Assembly: GCA_003217965.1 (NCBI GenBank)
Contig: QHNB01000206.1
Location: 1-10,849, forward strand
From: Verrucomicrobiota bacterium
GTDB taxonomy: Bacteria > Verrucomicrobiota > Verrucomicrobiia > Chthoniobacterales > UBA10450
Length of the DNA stretch: 10,849 nucleotides
Reading direction: 5' to 3'
A program made the position numbers and the translations under genes. The notes beneath the pieces are model-generated. The model saw only the letters and a program-made list of their open reading frames with translations, was not told the origin of the DNA and did not search any database. Below, in pieces: positions 7,145-10,849 of this stretch. How positions within the stretch are numbered: the first letter of the stretch is position 1; every line of letters starts with the position of its first letter.

Positions 7145-7599
7145 GGCCGGTTTCCAAATTCTTAAGGTATTGGCTGCCGGTCGTAATTTGGCTGATCATG
7201 ATTTTTATCGGCTCGACCGATTTGATGTCGGCTGAACACACCTCGCACATTATCGGTCCGATTTTACGCTGGTTCTATCCGAGTATTTCGCCAGCAAGGA
7301 TCGACCAGCTGCAATTCGTCATCCGCAAAATGGCGCATGTGTCGGAATACGCGGTGCTGTCATTATTGATCTTTCGCGCCTTGGCGGAGACGACGCGGCA
7401 AGCTCGATTTGCTGGCCGTGCTTCGATCGCGTTACTGATCAGCGGCGCGTTTGCTGCAAGTGACGAATTTCACCAGTCCTTCGTCCCCTCACGCACGTCC
7501 TCAGTGCGCGATGTCATGATTGATGTTACCGGCGCAATATTTGGGATAACAATCTATTGGAGCTTTGTTCGCAAAAGAAGAATCCCCATGAAGGCCTAA
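7141..7599 (+). CDS. VanZ-family membrane protein
   Basis: A 152-residue protein with about four membrane segments (10-24, 66-82, 95-107, 127-143). The VanZ-family signature is clear: KMAHVSEYAVL (63-73) and SDEFHQSFVPSRTSSVRDVM (107-126) followed by IDVTGAIFG, with the conserved His, Glu, Gln, Pro, Arg and Asp. VanZ itself gives low-level teicoplanin resistance in enterococci; most members are chromosomal genes of unknown or envelope-related role, and resistance should not be inferred here. The start is the GTG at 7141, which overlaps the MFS stop as GTGA and gives the normal length; the frame opens further upstream only on top of the MFS gene. The stop codon at 7597-7599 lies within a hairpin. 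Confidence 0.9.
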   Translation: MRPVSKFLRYWLPVVIWLIMIFIGSTDLMSAEHTSHIIGPILRWFYPSISPARIDQLQFVIRKMAHVSEYAVLSLLIFRALAETTRQARFAGRASIALLISGAFAASDEFHQSFVPSRTSSVRDVMIDVTGAIFGITIYWSFVRKRRIPMKA

Positions 7600-7606
7600 C
7601 GCCTTC
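7590..7606 (+). other. Hairpin over the vanZ-like stop codon
   Basis: GAAGGC (7590-7595) and GCCTTC (7601-7606) form a perfect six-base stem with a five-base loop, CTAAC, that contains the stop codon of the vanZ-like gene. No T-tract follows, so it is not a classical intrinsic terminator. It could be a weak transcript end or a translational feature. Confidence 0.35.
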
Positions 7607-7656
7607 CGGCGGCATGTTTCAGCGGAACGCCCAGACAAGCTCGCTACACAGGACGA

Positions 7657-7693
7657 GTCCGTCCGACGGGCGGACACGCCAGACGCGTGCGTC
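7657..7693. repeat. GC-rich hairpin pair in the spacer
   Basis: GTCCGTCC (7657-7664) pairs with GGGCGGAC (7668-7675) over a three-base loop, with one G-U pair. A second near-perfect palindrome, GACGC-GT-GCGTC, follows at 7682-7693. Neither has a T-tract. The arrangement resembles repetitive extragenic palindromes, but other copies cannot be seen in this window. Confidence 0.4.
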
Positions 7694-7710
7694 ACCAATG
7701 GCGAATTCGG

Positions 7711-7738
7711 AAATCGAAAATCTAAAATCAGAAATCGA
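7711..7738. repeat. Tandem heptamer array AAATCNN, four copies
   Basis: Four back-to-back seven-base units share AAATC: AAATCGA, AAATCTA, AAATCAG and AAATCGA. A degenerate GATCAGA follows. The array lies 43 bases from the 3' end of the tRNA gene. Units of this size are too short for CRISPR. Confidence 0.7.
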
Positions 7739-7781
7739 GATCAGAACTGGCCTTTGCTTTCGCTGCGCTTCAAGCGGGGAC

Positions 7782-7855
7782 TGTGCCTGACTGGGCTCGA
7801 ACCAGTGACCCTGCGCTTATCAAGCGCATGCTCTAACCAACTGAGCTACAGGCCC
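7782..7855 (-). tRNA. tRNA-Ile (anticodon GAT)
   Basis: Read on the minus strand, the 74-base cloverleaf starts GGGCCTGTAGCTCAGTTGG. The D stem GCTC/GAGC, anticodon stem TGCGC/GCGCA with loop TTGATAA (anticodon GAT), five-base variable loop GGGTC and T stem ACTGG/CCAGT with loop TTCGAGC all pair perfectly. The acceptor stem GGGCCTG/CAGGCAC has one mismatch, G2 against A71, where tRNA-Ile(GAT) normally has a C. The discriminator base is A73 and CCA is not encoded. No rRNA genes are nearby, although this tRNA often sits in 16S-23S spacers. It may be an extra or ageing copy. Confidence 0.93.
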
Positions 7856-7879
7856 GTGGCGCCAACTAAGCGACATTTG

Positions 7880-7892
7880 CGATCTAAGATCG
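7880..7892. repeat. Short palindrome CGATCTAAGATCG
   Basis: Perfect six-base arms around a single central A, 25 bases upstream of the tRNA 5' end on the transcribed strand. It could be a protein-binding site or a degenerate piece of the nearby A/T-rich repeats. No role is shown. Confidence 0.3.
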
Positions 7893-7917
7893 AACGCCGC
7901 TGCGCGCGCATTCCTCT

Positions 7918-7945
7918 AATCTGAAATCTGCAATCTGCAATCTGA
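7918..7945. repeat. Tandem heptamer array AATCTGM, four copies
   Basis: Four adjacent units, AATCTGA, AATCTGC, AATCTGC and AATCTGA, give a strict seven-base period, followed by AATT. The array lies 62 bases beyond the tRNA 5' end and 56 bases before the M16 gene. It resembles the array at 7711-7738 in period, copy number and A/T-rich core. Confidence 0.75.
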
Positions 7946-8001
7946 AATTCCCATCAAATTCTTGTCGATTCCGCCCGCTGGACTGTTACGTTCGGCGACT
8001 C

Positions 8002-9420
8002 GTGCGCTATCGTTCCGCTCTCCTAACCTTGGCGTTCGTTGTCAGAAGCTTCATCGCAACAATCGAAGCAGGCGAACTGGGGCCGACCTCACCTGCAGTG
8101 GCGATACCGCCGCTGGCAATCAAGCATGCGACATTGGCGAACGGGCTCCAGATTTACTCGATCGAGGATCACAAAAGCCCCACGGTGGCGGTGCAGGTGT
8201 GGTATCACGTCGGCTCCAAAGACGATCCCAACGGACGCAGCGGATTCGCCCACTTGTTTGAGCACATGATGTTCAAGGGCAACGAGCATCTGAAGCCGGA
8301 TACCTTTGAAGAGTTGACCGAGAATGTCGGCGGCGAGAACAACGCTTTTACCGCAGCCGACATGACCGTCTATCACGAAGTCGTGCCTTCAAATTATCTC
8401 GAGCCAATTCTGTGGGCCGAGGCGGAACGAATGTCATCACTTGCAATCAACGACGCGAATTTCAACTCCGAACGTGACGTGGTGAAGGAAGAATATCGTC
8501 AGCGCATCCTTGCCAATCCTTACGGCGAATTCTCCCTTGCGCTCGAGCAGAAGTCATTTGCCGCCCATCCCTACAAACGTCCGACTATCGGAAACATTGC
8601 CGAGTTGGACGCTTCGCAGCTGTCCGAGGTCCGGGCATTCCATTCAACTTTTTACCGGCCAGATAATGCGACTCTGATTGTGGTTGGCGATTTCAAGCCA
8701 GGTGAGCTGGAGACATGGACGAAGAAGTATTTCGGGGCCATAGCTAAACCATCGGATAAAATTCCGCGCGTTCGTGTGACTGAACCGGCCCGAAAGGAAG
8801 ATGCCGTCTCAGTCATGTATAGCCCGAAGGCGCCACTTCCGGCGTTTGCGGTGACTTATCTGGCACCGTCTATCCGGAGCGAAGATACTCCGGCATTGGA
8901 CATTGCTGACGCCATTCTTTCCGAGGGCGAATCTTCGCGACTCTATCACTCGCTGGTTTACGAGCAGCAAATCGCAACCCGCGTCTCTTTCAGTGCTGAC
9001 CTTCGGGAAGACCTGGGATTGCTGACGTTTCGGCTGGTACTGGCAAGTGGGAAATCGGTGCCTGAGGCAGAAAAAGCGCTAGATACGCAAATCGATAACA
9101 TTTTGAAAAACGGCGTCACTGAAGACGAATTGAAGAAGGCGAAGAACCAATTTTTAACCGAAAAACTACGCGAGCTTCAAACCAATAACGGTAAGGCGAG
9201 CGCACTCGGCGAAGCGGCGGTGATTTATGGCGATGCCGAGCGGATGAACACGGATTTGGCCAAACTCCAGGCCGTCACCGGCGATCAAGTCAAAAATGTG
9301 CTGAACAAATACATGGCCGGAAAGAAACGTGTCGTGATTGAATATTTGCCGGAAGCAATGAAATCGGCTGCGGCACCGTCGCGCCCGGAAAAATCATCGC
9401 AGTCGCAACCGTCCAGATGA
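8002..9420 (+). CDS. M16B metallopeptidase, catalytic subunit (HxxEH)
   Basis: A zinc peptidase of the pitrilysin/insulinase family that cleaves peptides in a clam-shell chamber. The inverted zinc motif HLFEH is at 84-88 within GFAHLFEHMMFKG. GGENNAFTAADMTVYHEVVP (110-129) follows, and the third ligand is E163 or E164 in ERDVVKEEYRQR, about 76 residues on. The second M16 domain (about 200-450) lacks the R/Y motif, as in catalytic subunits of two-gene M16B enzymes. The length of 472 is normal. The GTG at 8002 gives a basic, hydrophobic N terminus (MRYRSALLTLAFVVR) that reads as a weak signal peptide, so the enzyme is probably periplasmic. No Shine-Dalgarno sequence is seen. It overlaps the partner gene by ATGA. 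Confidence 0.95.
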   Translation: MRYRSALLTLAFVVRSFIATIEAGELGPTSPAVAIPPLAIKHATLANGLQIYSIEDHKSPTVAVQVWYHVGSKDDPNGRSGFAHLFEHMMFKGNEHLKPDTFEELTENVGGENNAFTAADMTVYHEVVPSNYLEPILWAEAERMSSLAINDANFNSERDVVKEEYRQRILANPYGEFSLALEQKSFAAHPYKRPTIGNIAELDASQLSEVRAFHSTFYRPDNATLIVVGDFKPGELETWTKKYFGAIAKPSDKIPRVRVTEPARKEDAVSVMYSPKAPLPAFAVTYLAPSIRSEDTPALDIADAILSEGESSRLYHSLVYEQQIATRVSFSADLREDLGLLTFRLVLASGKSVPEAEKALDTQIDNILKNGVTEDELKKAKNQFLTEKLRELQTNNGKASALGEAAVIYGDAERMNTDLAKLQAVTGDQVKNVLNKYMAGKKRVVIEYLPEAMKSAAAPSRPEKSSQSQPSR

Positions 9421-10849
9421 AAATAAAACAGCGCGCGCAAATCGCGATGATTTTGGCTGCGTCGGTGTCAAGCACGTTTGCGATCGGCGGATTAGATACC
9501 CCGCCGCCGCCCGCTCTGCCGCATGAAATCAATTTCACGCAACCAAAGGAAACGAAATTGGAGAATGGGTTGCGTGTGATCGTCGCGGAGCGACCCGACC
9601 TGCCGCTTCTGGCGGCGCAAGTGGTCGTGCGGAACGGCGCTGAAATTGATCCACCCAATCTCGCCGGAAACGCGAGCATAACGGGTGCGCTCTTAACCAA
9701 AGGAACGGATTCAATGTCGGCGCCGCAGATTTCCACGGCAATCGAATCGCTTGGTGGCGACATTTCCTCCGGTGCCGGCTGGGATTCGTCAACGGCTTCC
9801 GTTGTTGTGATGTCGGACAAAGCTGACGCGGCTCTGACGATTCTGGCCGACGTGGTTTTGCATCCGGCATTTAAACAGGAAGAACTTGATCGGCTGAAGA
9901 AACAGCGGCTCGATGGGTTGCGAGTCTCAATGCAGCAGCCGGGAACAGTCGCCAGCTTTGTGGCAGAGCGCGTCGTTTTCGATTCCAGCGAGTACGGTCA
10001 TTCGATCGGCGGGACTGTCGAGACAGTTCAGGCGATGCAGCGCGATAGCATCATGAAGTTTTACAAAACCTACTATGCACCCGCGAATACAGCGCTGATT
10101 TTCGTCGGAAACATCACGCTGGAGCAGGGAGAGGGGTACGCCCAAAAATACTTTGGGGCGTGGAAGGCGGATGCCGCAGCGGCCAAAGCGCCGCCACCGA
10201 GCGCGATGGAATGGAAACCGGAAAACGTTGTTGTCGATATGCCGCAAGCGGGGCAGGCGGCGGTCGCTCTTTCCAAGCCGGCGATCAAACGCAACTCGCC
10301 CGATTATTATTCGGGATTGGTCGCGAACGCCGCCCTCGGGAACGGATTTATCTCGCGCTTGAACCGAGAGATTCGAATTAAGCGCGGCCTGAGTTACGGA
10401 GCGAGAAGTTCGCTTGATGCACGGCGCGATACCGGACCGTTCACCGCTTCGGCCCAGACGAAGAACGAATCGGCCGCTGAAGTAGCTAAGTTGGTCATGG
10501 CCGAGTTGAAGCGGCTCGCAACCGATCCCGTCCATGGCGAAGAACTGAAGTCGCGTCAGGCGGTCTTAACCGGGGGTTACGCCCGCGGTTTGGAGACAGA
10601 CGAAGGATTCGCCGGTAACCTTGCTTCGTTGGCCGCTTATAACCTTCCGCTGGATCGGTTGAATGCATTTATTCCCAAGATCAACGCGGTCAAAACCGAA
10701 GATGTGACTGCGTTCGTGACGAAATATTTATCGGCAATACCGAGTTTGATCATTGTTGGGAAAGCGCCGGCATTCATCGATCCGCTAAAGAAAGATTTTC
10801 CAAACGTTAGAGTAATCGCCCAATCCGATCTGGATTTGAACCGGCCGGA
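9417..10849 (+). CDS. M16B metallopeptidase-like partner subunit (no zinc site), 3' end outside window
   Basis: The ATG at 9417 overlaps the previous stop as ATGA, so the two subunits are translationally coupled. The 477 visible residues start with a clear signal peptide, MKIKQRAQIAMILAASVSST, with likely cleavage after FA (residue 22). A Pro-rich linker and two M16 domains follow. Where active members have HxxEH, the sequence reads GNASITGALLTKGT (84-97), so no zinc is bound. The C-terminal domain has the R/Y motif R320-x6-Y327 in RIKRGLSYGARS, which in M16B enzymes contributes to substrate binding. The pair therefore fits a heterodimer of catalytic and R/Y subunits, as known from Sphingomonas. 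The frame is open to the window edge, and the family's length suggests only a few residues are missing. Confidence 0.95.
   Translation, partial: MKIKQRAQIAMILAASVSSTFAIGGLDTPPPPALPHEINFTQPKETKLENGLRVIVAERPDLPLLAAQVVVRNGAEIDPPNLAGNASITGALLTKGTDSMSAPQISTAIESLGGDISSGAGWDSSTASVVVMSDKADAALTILADVVLHPAFKQEELDRLKKQRLDGLRVSMQQPGTVASFVAERVVFDSSEYGHSIGGTVETVQAMQRDSIMKFYKTYYAPANTALIFVGNITLEQGEGYAQKYFGAWKADAAAAKAPPPSAMEWKPENVVVDMPQAGQAAVALSKPAIKRNSPDYYSGLVANAALGNGFISRLNREIRIKRGLSYGARSSLDARRDTGPFTASAQTKNESAAEVAKLVMAELKRLATDPVHGEELKSRQAVLTGGYARGLETDEGFAGNLASLAAYNLPLDRLNAFIPKINAVKTEDVTAFVTKYLSAIPSLIIVGKAPAFIDPLKKDFPNVRVIAQSDLDLNRP

Noticed and set aside
7711..7945. CRISPR array
   Set aside because: Units are seven bases long with no spacers and no cas genes nearby.
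9927..10535. Minus-strand 202-residue open frame
   Set aside because: It is antisense to the M16B partner gene, whose homology runs through the whole stretch.

Overview
The window is a stretch of bacterial chromosome of medium GC (by eye somewhat above 50%) holding ordinary housekeeping genes and a few damaged or unrecognised ones. Few genes have a clear Shine-Dalgarno sequence, GTG and TTG starts are frequent, and A/T-rich heptamer repeats lie between genes. Together with a Ku-type repair gene this suggests a soil bacterium, possibly Verrucomicrobiota (Spartobacteria-like). That placement is inference and no marker gene here proves it.

Left part (1-3435), minus strand. The left edge cuts the 3' part of a ku gene for non-homologous end joining. 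Its reading frame carries an in-frame amber codon at codon 49. Upstream of ku lie two unrecognised genes (763-1938 and about 1973-2819). Each encodes one membrane segment near the N terminus followed by a long low-complexity tail. They share a membrane-segment signature and two further short motifs at matching spacing, so they look like diverged tandem duplicates. The second one appears to have a frameshift just before its membrane segment. The stretch 2820-3435 holds nothing I can call.

Centre (3436-4806), plus strand. A compact cluster encodes a YggS/PLPBP-family PLP protein, a DUF971 (GBBH-like N-terminal) zinc-domain protein and a small single-anchor protein overlapping it by 8 bases. Its last stop codon abuts the stop of a convergent class I mannose-6-phosphate isomerase gene (manA, minus strand). 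The manA frame lacks a recognisable N terminus exactly where it runs into the 5' end of a divergent MFS transporter gene, so a rearrangement junction is likely there. A VanZ-family membrane protein gene follows the transporter with a GTGA start/stop overlap.

Right part (7600-10849). A repeat-rich spacer contains hairpins, two 7-base-period tandem arrays and a minus-strand tRNA-Ile(GAT) between the arrays. Then come two M16B metallopeptidase genes joined by an ATGA overlap. The first has the HxxEH zinc site. The second lacks it but has the R/Y motif, as expected for a heterodimeric M16B protease, and runs off the right edge.

I see no phage, CRISPR, transposase or defence cassette. The items most worth checking are the interrupted ku, the paired unknown membrane proteins, the manA/MFS junction and the repeat-flanked tRNA with a G2:A71 mismatch.
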